A DNA stretch of 64,000 bases. Origin: Coriobacteriaceae bacterium AF08-21 (GTDB lineage Bacteria; Actinomycetota; Coriobacteriia; Coriobacteriales; Coriobacteriaceae). The notes beneath the pieces are model-generated. The model searched no databases. It saw only the letters and a program-made list of their open reading frames with translations, and was not told the origin of the DNA. This document shows, piece by piece, positions 27,245-36,805 of the stretch (positions are counted from its first letter, which is position 1; each line of letters starts with the position of its first letter). Both the position numbers and the translations under genes were made by a program. The DNA is taken from the NCBI GenBank assembly GCA_027687465.1, contig JAQCQR010000001.1, positions 124,001 to 188,000 of the forward strand, in the 5' to 3' direction.

Positions 27245-28032
27245 TGGAAAAACCGCACATCGATACAACCGTTGTTGAAGTGCCGGCCGACCTTGCGTCG
27301 CCGGCGCTTTACCGTATCGACGCTGCCCACCACCCTCGTGTCGACCGTGCCGAGATGCTGCGGTATCTGGGCTACGGCGGCCAGCAGATTGAGCCCGAGC
27401 TGTCCCGACGAATTGAGCTTGTAGTCGAGCGCCTAGAGCTGGATATCGAGCCCCGCGGCGTGCGACGCGTGTTTGCCGTCGATGCCACGGGCGTCGACGA
27501 GCAGGGCGAGCCCTGCATCCGCTTGGTTGGCACCAATGTTAAGCTGCGGGGTCGTGATATCTATCGCCACCTTAAGGACGCCCGCCTTGCCGCACTCATG
27601 GCATGCACCCTCGGCATGAACGCCGAGCGTCGCCTGCGCACCACGGGAGCCCAGCAGCCTCTGGAAGGCGCCGTGCTCGACGCCGCATGCTCTGCCTATG
27701 TAGAAGCCGCCGTCGAGCAGATGGACCAGCAGGTCAAGGCTGCGGCCGCTGCACACGGGCTCGCCGGTAACTGGCGCTTTAGTCCCGGCTATGGCGACTG
27801 CCCGCTCTCGGCCCAGCGCTCAATCGTGGCTGCGCTCAACGCTACGCGGCTCATCGGGCTTACCGTCACGCCCACCAGCCTGCTCATGCCCACCAAGAGC
27901 GTGACCGCGGTGATCGGTCTGTTCGACGGCGAGGTCCACGACGCCCAGAGCCGCCCCACCTGCAATATCTGCCGCATGCGCGAGCACTGTCGCTTCCGCG
28001 CCGCCCACACCACCTGCTATTCCAGCCATTAG
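27244..28032 (+). CDS. Stand-alone methionine synthase reactivation (SAM-binding) domain protein
   Basis: This encodes 262 residues and starts inside the metF stop. The core resembles the C-terminal activation domain of MetH: YRHLKDARLAALMACTLGMN, AVLDAACSAYVEAAVEQMDQ, FSPGYGDCPLSAQRSIVAAL, and TVTPTSLLMPTKSVTAVIGL. In the full-length enzyme this domain binds SAM for reductive remethylation of cob(II)alamin. Here it is a separate gene, and the downstream MetH lacks it. A Cys cluster (CNICRMREHCRF) near the C-terminus could bind a metal. The ribosome site AGGAG for metH overlaps its end, so they are co-translated. Confidence 0.88.
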   Translation: MEKPHIDTTVVEVPADLASPALYRIDAAHHPRVDRAEMLRYLGYGGQQIEPELSRRIELVVERLELDIEPRGVRRVFAVDATGVDEQGEPCIRLVGTNVKLRGRDIYRHLKDARLAALMACTLGMNAERRLRTTGAQQPLEGAVLDAACSAYVEAAVEQMDQQVKAAAAAHGLAGNWRFSPGYGDCPLSAQRSIVAALNATRLIGLTVTPTSLLMPTKSVTAVIGLFDGEVHDAQSRPTCNICRMREHCRFRAAHTTCYSSH

Positions 28033-28042
28033 GAGCTCATTG

Positions 28043-30601
28043 ATGTTTACTCCGCTTATCACTCATGATCTGGACGGTGCCGCGCTGGCGGCGCCCGTTG
28101 ATGCCGCACGCCGCAATGGCGCCACGTACAAGACGCGCACAATCGACGACCTTCGCATTAAGGACGATCGTCTGCGCGCCGCCATCGAGGGCACGGGACA
28201 CCTGCTGTTCGACGGCGGCATGGGTACCATGCTGCAGGCGGCCGGCATGAAGGCCGGCGCCCTGCCCGAGCTGCTCAACTTTGAGGAGCCTCAGGTCATT
28301 ACCGACATCCAGCGTCAGTACGTCGAAGCCGGCTGCGATGTGATCACCGCCAACACCTTTGGCGCCAACGCCCACAAGCTCGACGGTACCGCCACCGTGG
28401 CAGATGTCTTTGCCGCCGCTGTCGCCTGCGCCCGCGCGGCCGGCGCCCACTACGTCGCCGGCGATATCGGCCCCATCGGCGCGCTGCTTCGCCCCTTGGG
28501 TACCCTCAGCTTCGACGAGGCCTACGACCTCTTTGCCGAGGAAGTGCGCGCCGGCGTCGCCGCGGGCGTGGACCTCTTTATTATCGAGACTATGACCGAC
28601 CTGGCCGAGATCAAGGCGGCCGTCCTCGCCTGCCGCGAGAACTCCGACCTGCCCGTCTTTGCCACCATGACCTTTGAGGAAGACGGTCGCACCTTCCTGG
28701 GCACGAGTCCCGAGGTTGCCGCCATCACGCTCGATGCCATCGGCGCCGACGTTTTGGGCATCAACTGCAGCCAGGGACCGGCCGAGCTCCGAGGACTCGC
28801 CGCTCGCATGCTCACCGTTACGGACAAGCCCGTTATGGTGCAGGCCAACGCAGGACTGCCCCACGTGGACGACGACGGCAACACCGTCTTTGATATCCAG
28901 GCGCCCGAGTACGCCGTGGCCGTCGCCGGTATGATTGAGGACGGCGTAAGCGTCGTGGGCGGCTGCTGCGGCACCACGCCGGCGCACATGGCAGCGCTGC
29001 GCACGCTTATCGATAACCACACGCCCAGTCCGCGCCACCGCAAGCCCAGCATGTCGGTCACAAGCGCCCAGACCGTGGTGGACCTCCCCTGCGACGGCCA
29101 CAAGATCGCCGTCATCGGCGAGTGCATCAACCCCACCGGCAAAAAGCGCCTGCAGCAGGCCCTGCGCGACGGCGACCTGGACTACGTGGTGAGCCAGGGC
29201 ATCAGCCAGCAGGAGCAGGGCGCCGACATCCTGGACGTCAACGTGGGCCTGCCCGAGATCGACGAGGTCAAGATTATCCAACAGGCCACCGAGCAGCTCC
29301 AAGGCTCCACGCTGCTGCCGCTGCAGATCGACTCCACCGACCCCGCCGCCGTCGAGGCCGCCGTACGTCGCTACGCCGGCAAGCCCATCATCAACTCGGT
29401 CAACGGCAAGCAGCAGATCATGGACGAGATCTTCCCGCTGGTCGCCCACTACGGCACCAACGTTGTCGGCCTTACGCTCGACGAAGGCGGCATCCCCGAT
29501 ACCGCCGAGGCCCGCTTTGCCATCGCCGAGCGCATCGTGGCCGAGGCTGCCCGCTACGGCATCGGCCCGGACCGTATCCTCATCGACTGCCTGGTCATGA
29601 CCGCCTCGACCAATCAACGCCAGGCCGAGCAGATCCTGCGCGCCATGTCCCTGTGCAAGGAGCGCCTGGGCGTCAAATGCGCGCTCGGCGTGTCGAACAT
29701 CAGCTTTGGTCTGCCTGCCCGCCCGCTGCTGGGCTCGGTCTTTTTGGCCGCCGCCTTTGGCGCGGGCCTCGATGCCCCCATCATGAACCCGGGCTCCAAG
29801 CGCTTTATGGACACCGTCTACAGCTATCGCGTCCTGAGCGTTGAGGACGAGGGCTCGACCGGATACATCGAGCGCTATGCCGGCTGGACCGATCCGTATA
29901 AGATCGCCGCCAACCCGGCAGCAGCTCAGGCCGCATCGACCGACACCGTGCCCGCTGCCGGCACCGCCGGCACCGACGGCAACGACGACCCGATTCGTCG
30001 CATGGTCGTCTCGGGCCGCAAAGGCGAGATCGCTGCCGAGACCGAGCGTCTGCTGGCAGACCACGACGCCATGGACCTTATCAACAACCACTTTATCCCC
30101 GCCCTCGACGAGGTGGGCGTCCTCTTTGACCAGGGCAAGTTCTTCTTGCCGCAACTCATGGCCTCGGCCGAAGCCGCACGCGTGGGCTTCGACACCATCA
30201 AGCGCCTGATGCCCGCCGGCGAGATTGCCGACAAGGGTAAGATCTGCGTGGCCACCGTCAAGGGCGACATCCACGATATCGGCAAGAACATCGTCAAGAT
30301 GCTGCTCGATAACTACGGCTACACCGTCTTTGACCTAGGCCGCGATGTCGACCCGCAAGAAGTGCTCAAGACCGTGCAGGAGCGTGACATCAAGCTCGTC
30401 GGCCTCTCGGCGCTTATGACCACCACGGTCGTCGCCATGGAAGAGACCATCAAGTTGCTCCATGCCGAGGTTCCGTGCGTCAAGATCATCGTGGGCGGCG
30501 CCGTGCTCACCCCCGAATACGCCAAGCAAATCGGCGCGGACTACTACGCCAAGGACGCCGCCGAGAGCGCTCGTATCGCCGAAGAGGTCTTTGGGAAGTA
30601 A
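28043..30601 (+). CDS. metH: Cobalamin-dependent methionine synthase lacking the reactivation domain
   Basis: This encodes 852 residues from the ATG at 28043 (AGGAG 7 nt upstream), against about 1,200 for full MetH. The homocysteine S-methyltransferase domain has zinc ligands in GINCSQGP and VVGGCCGTTPAHM. The pterin-binding domain has IGECINPTGKK and ILDVNVGLPEID. The B12 cap is followed by the cobalamin domain, with the axial His in VKGDIHDIGKNIVKML and [10 protein letters not shown]. The missing fourth domain is encoded by the gene just upstream. It transfers methyl from 5-methyl-THF to homocysteine. Confidence 0.95.
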   Translation: MFTPLITHDLDGAALAAPVDAARRNGATYKTRTIDDLRIKDDRLRAAIEGTGHLLFDGGMGTMLQAAGMKAGALPELLNFEEPQVITDIQRQYVEAGCDVITANTFGANAHKLDGTATVADVFAAAVACARAAGAHYVAGDIGPIGALLRPLGTLSFDEAYDLFAEEVRAGVAAGVDLFIIETMTDLAEIKAAVLACRENSDLPVFATMTFEEDGRTFLGTSPEVAAITLDAIGADVLGINCSQGPAELRGLAARMLTVTDKPVMVQANAGLPHVDDDGNTVFDIQAPEYAVAVAGMIEDGVSVVGGCCGTTPAHMAALRTLIDNHTPSPRHRKPSMSVTSAQTVVDLPCDGHKIAVIGECINPTGKKRLQQALRDGDLDYVVSQGISQQEQGADILDVNVGLPEIDEVKIIQQATEQLQGSTLLPLQIDSTDPAAVEAAVRRYAGKPIINSVNGKQQIMDEIFPLVAHYGTNVVGLTLDEGGIPDTAEARFAIAERIVAEAARYGIGPDRILIDCLVMTASTNQRQAEQILRAMSLCKERLGVKCALGVSNISFGLPARPLLGSVFLAAAFGAGLDAPIMNPGSKRFMDTVYSYRVLSVEDEGSTGYIERYAGWTDPYKIAANPAAAQAASTDTVPAAGTAGTDGNDDPIRRMVVSGRKGEIAAETERLLADHDAMDLINNHFIPALDEVGVLFDQGKFFLPQLMASAEAARVGFDTIKRLMPAGEIADKGKICVATVKGDIHDIGKNIVKMLLDNYGYTVFDLGRDVDPQEVLKTVQERDIKLVGLSALMTTTVVAMEETIKLLHAEVPCVKIIVGGAVLTPEYAKQIGADYYAKDAAESARIAEEVFGK

Positions 30602-30626
30602 CACAACGGAAACAACCGAGCACCAA

Positions 30627-30664
30627 AACGTGCCGCACGCGCCACTTGGCACGTGCGGCACGTT
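30627..30664. other. Perfect 13-bp stem hairpin between metH and the PFL-family gene
   Basis: AACGTGCCGCACG (30627-30639) pairs with CGTGCGGCACGTT (30652-30664), with a 12-nt loop. A -10-like TAGAAT overlaps the right end (30664-30669). Without a T run it may be a terminator-like barrier or an operator for the downstream gene. Confidence 0.6.
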
Positions 30665-30709
30665 AGAATAGATAAGACTATGCTCGTTTTGGCAGATAGG
30701 AGCGCAAGG

Positions 30710-32074
30710 ATGGCGATCACGCCCGCAGAAATCGCGGAAACCCGCGGCATGGTTGAGGAACAGAACCTCGACATCAGGACCATCACCATGGGTGTTTCGC
30801 TCATGGGTTGCGGTGACGAGAACCTCGACCGCATGTGCACGAAGATCTACGACCATGTGACGCACACGGCTGAGCATCTGGTCGAGACCGCCGAGAACCT
30901 CGAGCGCGAGTACGGTATCCCCATTGTCAACAAGCGCGTTTCCGTCACCCCGGTGGCGCAGATCGCCGCGTGCTGCAAGGATGAGGACCTCACCCCCATC
31001 GCGCATGCCCTCGACCGCGCGGCCGAGACGCTCGGCATCGATTACCTGGGCGGCTTCTCCGCACTCGTCCAGAAGGGCATCGGCGACGCCGACCGCCGCG
31101 TCATCCAGTCCATCCCCCAGGCGCTCGCCACCACGAGCCGTGTCTGCTCCAGTGTCAACGTCGCCAGCCTGCGCGCCGGCATCAACATGGACGCCGTGCT
31201 TATGGCCGCCCAGACCATCATCGATGCCGCTAAACTCACGGCCGACCAGGATTCCGTCGGCGCTTCCAAGTTTGTCTGCTTTGCTAACATGGTCGAGGAC
31301 TCCCCGTTTATGGCGGGCGCCGTCCACGGCGGTGGCGAGGCCGACGCCGTCATCAACGTAGGCGTCTCGGGCCCCGGCGTTATGGCCGCAGCCCTGGAGA
31401 CGCTGCCCGATTCCGCATCGATGATGGAAGTCGCCGAAAAGATTAAGCAGACCGCCTTTAAGATCACCCGTGCCGGCGAGCTCATGAGCCGCGAGGCCGC
31501 CCATCGCCTGGGTGTCGAGAAGGGCATCGTCGACCTGTCGCTGGCTCCCACGCCTGCCATCGGCGACTCCGTCGCGCGCATCCTCGAGATCATCGGCGTG
31601 GGCACCTGCGGTGGCCCGGGCACGACCTGCGCGCTCGCCATGCTCAACGATGCCGTCAAGAAGGGCGGCGTCATGGCCAGCTCCAGCGTGGGCGGTCTCT
31701 CCGGCGCTTTCATCCCCGTGTCCGAGGACGCCGGCATGATCGCCGCCGTCGAAGCCGGTGCGCTTTCGCTCGAGAAGCTCGAGGCCATGACCTGCGTGTG
31801 CTCCGTCGGCCTGGACATGATCGCCATCCCCGGCGACACCCCGGTCGAGACCATCGCCGGCATCATCGCCGACGAGATGGCCATCGGCGTCATCAACAAC
31901 AAGACCACGGCCGTCCGCGTGATTCCCGCCATCGGCAAGGGCGTGGGTGACTGCGTCGAGTACGGCGGCCTGTTCGGCCGTGCACCCATCATGCCGGTGA
32001 ACCCCAACGCCGGCACCGTGCTTGCCCACCGCGGTGGACGTTTCCCGGCGCCGCTGAACTCGCTGAAGAACTAG
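30710..32074 (+). CDS. PFL-family protein (UPF0210 / DUF711)
   Basis: This encodes 454 residues, matching the usual length of about 450 for this widespread family related in fold to pyruvate formate-lyase. Characteristic segments are [74 protein letters not shown] and [20 protein letters not shown]. No glycyl-radical motif is evident. The biochemical role of the family is unknown. An ACT-domain gene often precedes it in other bacteria but is absent here. The start is supported by GGAG eight nt upstream. Confidence 0.88.
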   Translation: MAITPAEIAETRGMVEEQNLDIRTITMGVSLMGCGDENLDRMCTKIYDHVTHTAEHLVETAENLEREYGIPIVNKRVSVTPVAQIAACCKDEDLTPIAHALDRAAETLGIDYLGGFSALVQKGIGDADRRVIQSIPQALATTSRVCSSVNVASLRAGINMDAVLMAAQTIIDAAKLTADQDSVGASKFVCFANMVEDSPFMAGAVHGGGEADAVINVGVSGPGVMAAALETLPDSASMMEVAEKIKQTAFKITRAGELMSREAAHRLGVEKGIVDLSLAPTPAIGDSVARILEIIGVGTCGGPGTTCALAMLNDAVKKGGVMASSSVGGLSGAFIPVSEDAGMIAAVEAGALSLEKLEAMTCVCSVGLDMIAIPGDTPVETIAGIIADEMAIGVINNKTTAVRVIPAIGKGVGDCVEYGGLFGRAPIMPVNPNAGTVLAHRGGRFPAPLNSLKN

Positions 32075-32091
32075 CTGAGGGGGACTGGCGA

Positions 32092-32225
32092 GGAGCCCCG
32101 GGGAGGGCAAATATATAAGGTCGCCTGCTCGGACAGTCCTGGCTCGCACGGAGAGCACATTAAGTGCTCTCCGGCTCGTGCGGAACTCGCGATCGACCTT
32201 ATATATTTGCCCTCCCCGGGGCTCC
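32092..32225. repeat. 134-bp element with perfect 32-bp inverted arms and an internal hairpin
   Basis: The arm at 32092-32123 (beginning GGAGCCCCGGGGAGGGCAAA) is exactly complementary to 32194-32225. Inside, GGAGAGCAC (32150-32158) pairs with GTGCTCTCC (32164-32172), flanked by further imperfect pairing of GCACG/CGTGC. It lies 18 bp after the PFL-family stop. Neither side has a classic T run. Confidence 0.88.
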
Positions 32226-32390
32226 CGCACAACGGGCCCTCGGTTGGGTTCTATCCCTTTGGCAGTCGCTTCGCTTCTGCCCTACTTTGCTGGTATGACG
32301 GTTTGGCGTTGGATCGGTTCTTTCTGATATATGCTGGTTGCGGCTCTTCTTTTGGGAGGAGTCGCTTTTTTGTTGCTAGGAGGTTGGCCC

Positions 32391-33278
32391 GTGGCTGATG
32401 GGGAGAATCGTTCTGAGCTGCTTTCCACAGATTGGAATCTGGAGTGGATGCGTCTGCAAGCTGATCGGCGGCGGGCTGACGATTCTTTTGAGTGGGATAA
32501 AAGGGCTCGGCATTTTCGGCCGTTGGAGACTGCCCCTTATGCTCGGGATTTTATAAAGCTGCTGGCGCTTGAGCCCAGCGAGTCGGTACTCGATATGGGG
32601 TACGGGGCTGGGTCGATTGCTATTCCGCTTGCTCAGGCTGGGCATCCTGTGATTGCTGCTGACTTTTCCCCTGCCATGTTGGGCACGCTTGATGCTGGCA
32701 TTGAGTACTATGGGCTCGAAGATCGCATTACGCCGCTTGAGCTTGCTTGGGACGATGATTGGGATTTGGTTGGGCCGGTTGCCAAGACTGTGGATGTTGC
32801 CTTTGCCAGTCGTTCCGTCACCACAAATGACCTAAAAGGTGCGCTTGCCAAGCTCGACCGTACGGCTCGTCGCCGTTGTGCTGTCACGATGGTCGCCAAC
32901 TCCAGCCCGCGCTATGACCTGCACGTGATGAACGCTATCGGCGCCTCGGTTACCTGCAGCAATGGCTTTGTGTACGCCTTCAACATCCTCATTCAGATGG
33001 GTGCGTTGCCGCAGGTTACATACTTTGAATCGCCTCGTCGCGATACCTTCGATAGCCTTGAGGCAGGCGTGGCGGATTTTTCCCGTATGCTCGAGCATGG
33101 CAACGAGGATAAGATCGACCGCCTGCGCGACTATATCGCTCAGCACATGATCGAAAACCCCCATGCCGGCGAGCCGGGCTCCAAGGGCGTGCCGCAGGGG
33201 CGCTATATGCTCGACCATATCCGTAAGGTTCGCTGGGCGTTTATTGCATGGGAACCGGTCTCTGCGCCCAGCTCATAG
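32391..33278 (+). CDS. Class I SAM-dependent methyltransferase
   Basis: This encodes 295 residues from a GTG at 32391, selected because AGGAGG precedes it by 7 nt. The SAM-binding motif I is VLDMGYGAGSIAIPLAQAGH, motif II VIAADFSPAML, and a Rossmann-like fold follows. The target is unknown. An upstream in-frame ATG at 32331 without a ribosome site would add a hydrophobic MLVAALLLGGVAFLLLGGWP, which could be a membrane anchor; I consider it less likely. The first 150 bp use T-ending codons more than neighbours, which may mean recent transfer. It lies alone between a long inverted repeat and yhbY. Confidence 0.75.
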   Translation: MADGENRSELLSTDWNLEWMRLQADRRRADDSFEWDKRARHFRPLETAPYARDFIKLLALEPSESVLDMGYGAGSIAIPLAQAGHPVIAADFSPAMLGTLDAGIEYYGLEDRITPLELAWDDDWDLVGPVAKTVDVAFASRSVTTNDLKGALAKLDRTARRRCAVTMVANSSPRYDLHVMNAIGASVTCSNGFVYAFNILIQMGALPQVTYFESPRRDTFDSLEAGVADFSRMLEHGNEDKIDRLRDYIAQHMIENPHAGEPGSKGVPQGRYMLDHIRKVRWAFIAWEPVSAPSS

Positions 33279-33436
33279 CCTGTTCGCAGCCCGCACCGCC
33301 CACTCACTCGGCATCCGCATTCTTTTTGAACTGGGCAAACGCGCTCCACACCGCGCCGTTCCTGCGCTATCGTGGGACAGCTCACGTAGATTAAGGCCCC
33401 GTCGCGGGGCGCCCCATACATAGAAAGCGAGAACCC

Positions 33437-33736
33437 ATGGCACTGACAGGAGCCCAGGTCAAGCAGCTTCGCAGCATGGCCCATCACCTCAACCCCGCCA
33501 TCATCATCGGTAAGTCCGATGTCAACGAGGGCACCGTCGAGCAGACGGTCGCCTACCTGGAGAAGCATGAGCTCGTTAAGTGCTCCGTGCTCGATGGCTC
33601 CAGTCTTTCCGCCCGCGAGGCCGCCGAAGAGCTCGCTGAGCGTTGCCACGCCGAGGTCGTCCAGGTCATCGGCCGCAAGTTCTCGCTGTATCGCGAGTCC
33701 TCGCGCAAGGACATCGAGAAGATCAAGCTCGTCTAA
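33437..33736 (+). CDS. yhbY: YhbY-family RNA-binding protein (CRM domain)
   Basis: This encodes 99 residues, a single CRS1/YhbY domain. It begins MALTGAQVKQLRSMAHHLNP, then IIIGKSDVNEGTVEQTVAYL, with the signature GRKFSLYRESS at the end. YhbY binds pre-50S ribosomal particles and assists assembly. The length matches the E. coli protein (97). It is monocistronic and followed by a terminator. The ribosome site (GAAAGCGAGAA) is weak. Confidence 0.92.
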   Translation: MALTGAQVKQLRSMAHHLNPAIIIGKSDVNEGTVEQTVAYLEKHELVKCSVLDGSSLSAREAAEELAERCHAEVVQVIGRKFSLYRESSRKDIEKIKLV

Positions 33737-33773
33737 GAGTCAATGATCCGGCGAACCAACACATAGCAAGCTT

Positions 33774-33807
33774 ACGGGTGCCCAAGTACTTCGGGCGCCC
33801 GTTTTTT
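33774..33807 (+). terminator. Terminator of yhbY
   Basis: ACGGGTGCCC (33774-33783) pairs with GGGCGCCCGT (33793-33802), followed by T6. It abuts the convergent regulator gene stop. Confidence 0.85.
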
Positions 33808-36805
33808 ATCGCTCGACCAGCACGCGATTGAGCCGCCCCTCCACCAAGCGCTCGTATAGACGCCGCGTCTCGGGCTCGGGCACGCCATTGACCTGCTCCC
33901 TCAGATGGTGCATATGCCCACTGTATAGCTCGACGATATCGCGCCTCCGCCCCGCCGCACTGTAGACACGCATGGCGCAGCGCACCATATCCTCACGCGC
34001 CGTTTCCTGTCGAAGACCCGACTCCGCCAGCCAAATCGCCGACTGCAGATCGTTTTCTTCTAGAGCGGCATTTGCTCCCTTAATCATGCAATCGATGTAC
34101 TTTGACTGCATAATGCGTCGCATACGCAAAAAGTAGGTGGGATTACAGCCATTGGGAACATACAGCGGTCCGGCATAAAGCTGCTCAATCTTAAGGCACA
34201 GCTCAACTAAATGGGGCCCGCGCGCACCCGTGCGATTTCCCAAAACCTCGCGGCTTATCTGGTCAAACAGCCGTACATCGGTCTTGACGTAGTCGCCGTT
34301 GAGTCCGATGCATTCATTTTGGATGAGCACACACGACTTGCCATCCGGCGTCGGTCCCAAAGCCGACCGCAAGCGCGATATCGTCGAGTACAGGTTATTG
34401 CGGGCGCTATTGAACTCGGCATGGGGCCACAGCTCCATGGCCAGCGTCTCACGATCGACGAGCGCATCCATGCCCAGTGCAAGCCGCTCGGCAAGTGTCG
34501 CCGCCTTCTTGCGGCGCCACATTTTGTCCGTGATGGGAAACCCGTCGCGCTCGGCGCGAAACGCACCAAACATGCGAATCTCGATATGGTCGATGGTATC
34601 AACGGCTTCAACCTCGCCGGCCTGGAACAGGCGCTCGCCCTCCCCTTCCAAATCGTCGCGCAGCGAGTACCGCGACAGCTCGCGCACGGGAAGCTTCTTG
34701 CGTATCCTGGCCGCCGGCTCGCCCAGACAATGCATGGCAAGGCGCGCAAAGAGCCGATACGATGGCTCTAGAATCCCCGCACGATTCATGGACATCCAGG
34801 CCGCAAGGTCGCTGTCTCGGCCCGCACAGGCCAAATGCAGCGCCACCATCCAGGCTTCTGCGCCACCAACCTGCGTCTGGCTTATATCGAGTAGCTCCGC
34901 TTCCTCGCGCACCGAAACCATCGAGGTGTTACGCAGATATGCCGCGCGCTCCAGCAGCAATGCGTTATCGCGCATATACGCAATCGACTCCTCGGCAAGT
35001 TTGAGCACTTGGACCGCACGGAACTTTGCATTAACCGGCCGTCCCTCTGCCAGCGACTGCCAGCCTTCTAGCAACAGGCCAAACAGCTGAATCTGGTTGT
35101 CGCGCATGCGCACGGCAAAACGATCGAGCTCGTTGAACGCCGCGTCGTCGGTTACCGGCAAGCCGGAAAGGAGCCGCCGTGCCGCCAACACCATGCGCAC
35201 CCAGATAGCCATCGCCTTAAGCCCGCGTACGTCGAGCGCCTCCCGCACCACCGTCATCTCGTCGTCGCGCTCGTCGGTTCCCGCAAACGACCCGTCAAAG
35301 AGCTCCACCAGCATGCTATCGGCCCGTATAACAATCCCCGCGATGTCGAGCTCGCAATCGTAGGCCTTGCTCGTTTTGAGCTGCTGTAGAACGCCGCCGT
35401 CATCTCCCCGTTCGGTCAGGCATCGCTTGACCTCGATATGCGCAGACAACATATCGAGTGCGGTATGGGATGTCTCGATTTCTGGCACGGCCAGGTTCAT
35501 AGGGAGCCCAAGCCCGTTGTCCCCATAGCAAACAGCCGTCAGTGTCTGGGCCACCCTCCATGAAACAGGGTCTATTTCGCAGGCCGCCCGTTCGCCCCCG
35601 CGCTCGATAACCGATGCCATATAGCGAGCGAGCTTTGTATTGGACACGCTGACCGCTGCCAGATATACGCCAAGCGCCTCGGCAGGCGTTGGCTCTGGAG
35701 CCGAATCGTCGGCATCGATCGTGCCCAGCGCCGCTCGGCAGATATCGGCCCCGTGCCCCGTCAGAGCCAGATCGACCCCATACTGCCCAGCAAGTTCAAG
35801 GACCGCATCACGGTCCAAAAAGGCGTCCGCCAGGCCCATCGCCGCATCGCATCTACCCGCCTTAAGCAAAATCCGGGCCGCCCTCGGAACAAGTTCGGGG
35901 CGAACCTCGGCCACCAACTTACGCAAACGCAAGCGTCCGTTATCCTCCGTGCCCAGACACGTAAAACTCCGCTCGGCGGGATCCAAGCCAAAGATCGGGT
36001 AGTCGCGTACAAAGTAGGACTGGTCGACCATCGACAGCCTCACCCCGCAAGCCTCGAGTTCCGCGATATTGCCCTCGCCCATCAAAACCATGAGACATGC
36101 CACGCAAAACAGCGCATTATTGTCGAGCGAAGCCAGATCGACAAGTGCCGCGCCATATACGTTGACAATCTCGTTTTCGAGCAGACCGGCTACGTCGCCT
36201 TGGCCATACAGACCCGTCTGCAATGCCGAAACGAGCTCGGGCACGCCCTGCGTGAGCTGATAAAAGTCGAGCGATGTGCTGATCGAAAACGCCGATGCCC
36301 ACGCCGAATACTCATAGGCATGCACCTTGAGCATCTGCGCATTGATCTTAACCGAATCGCCCAGCCCATGAATCAGCTGACGATTTGAAGGACGACAGGA
36401 GATAAAGACCCCTATCCCCATAGCGCGCAGGCCGCGAATCCTGTCGATGAGGTCTTCGGTATCGTGCTGATCGAGGTTTGGCACATTATCAATCGCGATA
36501 AGGGAGTGCGGTTTGTCTTTGAGTTCTTCGGTAACCACCTCGAGCTGCATAAACACCTCGCGCCCAATGGCGCGATCGGCCTCGATAATCCGCACGGGGC
36601 CTCGCGTCGGGTCGCATTTAACCTCATGGGTGTACTGCAGCAGCACCGAGGTCTTCCCAAACCCGTCGGGCGCATAAAGAACCACGATGCCGGCCTTTCG
36701 GCCCTTGGCGATAAGCTCATTCATCAAGCGTTCGCGTCGCACCATATAGCCTCCGCCCAGCGGCATCAGCTCGAGGTCGCCTATACCGCTCAAATCGTTT
36801 ACCAT
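33806..36805 (-). CDS. Large AAA-ATPase transcriptional regulator with C-terminal SARP/BTAD DNA-binding module
   Basis: This encodes 999 residues from the ATG at 36805 (GAGGAGC upstream). An N-terminal MalT/STAND-like NTPase has Walker A in VVLYAPDGFGKTSVLLQYTH and Walker B in SLIAIDNVPNLDQ. A long helical TPR-like middle follows (about 250-720). Then comes an OmpR-type winged helix (RMFGAFRAERDGFPITDKMW, about 755-850) and a bacterial transcriptional activator domain (VRLFDQISREVLGNRTGARG, about 860-990). AfsR-type SARPs usually carry the winged helix and BTAD at the N-terminus, so the order is reversed here. No co-transcribed target is adjacent, so its regulon is unknown. Confidence 0.85.
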   Translation of the reverse strand: MVNDLSGIGDLELMPLGGGYMVRRERLMNELIAKGRKAGIVVLYAPDGFGKTSVLLQYTHEVKCDPTRGPVRIIEADRAIGREVFMQLEVVTEELKDKPHSLIAIDNVPNLDQHDTEDLIDRIRGLRAMGIGVFISCRPSNRQLIHGLGDSVKINAQMLKVHAYEYSAWASAFSISTSLDFYQLTQGVPELVSALQTGLYGQGDVAGLLENEIVNVYGAALVDLASLDNNALFCVACLMVLMGEGNIAELEACGVRLSMVDQSYFVRDYPIFGLDPAERSFTCLGTEDNGRLRLRKLVAEVRPELVPRAARILLKAGRCDAAMGLADAFLDRDAVLELAGQYGVDLALTGHGADICRAALGTIDADDSAPEPTPAEALGVYLAAVSVSNTKLARYMASVIERGGERAACEIDPVSWRVAQTLTAVCYGDNGLGLPMNLAVPEIETSHTALDMLSAHIEVKRCLTERGDDGGVLQQLKTSKAYDCELDIAGIVIRADSMLVELFDGSFAGTDERDDEMTVVREALDVRGLKAMAIWVRMVLAARRLLSGLPVTDDAAFNELDRFAVRMRDNQIQLFGLLLEGWQSLAEGRPVNAKFRAVQVLKLAEESIAYMRDNALLLERAAYLRNTSMVSVREEAELLDISQTQVGGAEAWMVALHLACAGRDSDLAAWMSMNRAGILEPSYRLFARLAMHCLGEPAARIRKKLPVRELSRYSLRDDLEGEGERLFQAGEVEAVDTIDHIEIRMFGAFRAERDGFPITDKMWRRKKAATLAERLALGMDALVDRETLAMELWPHAEFNSARNNLYSTISRLRSALGPTPDGKSCVLIQNECIGLNGDYVKTDVRLFDQISREVLGNRTGARGPHLVELCLKIEQLYAGPLYVPNGCNPTYFLRMRRIMQSKYIDCMIKGANAALEENDLQSAIWLAESGLRQETAREDMVRCAMRVYSAAGRRRDIVELYSGHMHHLREQVNGVPEPETRRLYERLVEGRLNRVLVER

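Noticed and set aside
28037..30274. 745-codon open frame on the - strand
   Set aside because: It is an antisense shadow of metH; the Gly/Ala/His-rich composition is typical of such shadows.
30335..32230. 631-codon open frame on the - strand
   Set aside because: It is antisense to the end of metH and the PFL-family gene.
32331..32390. Longer methyltransferase start with a hydrophobic leader
   Set aside because: The GTG at 32391 has a strong AGGAGG at ideal spacing, while the upstream ATG has none. It is kept only as an alternative.
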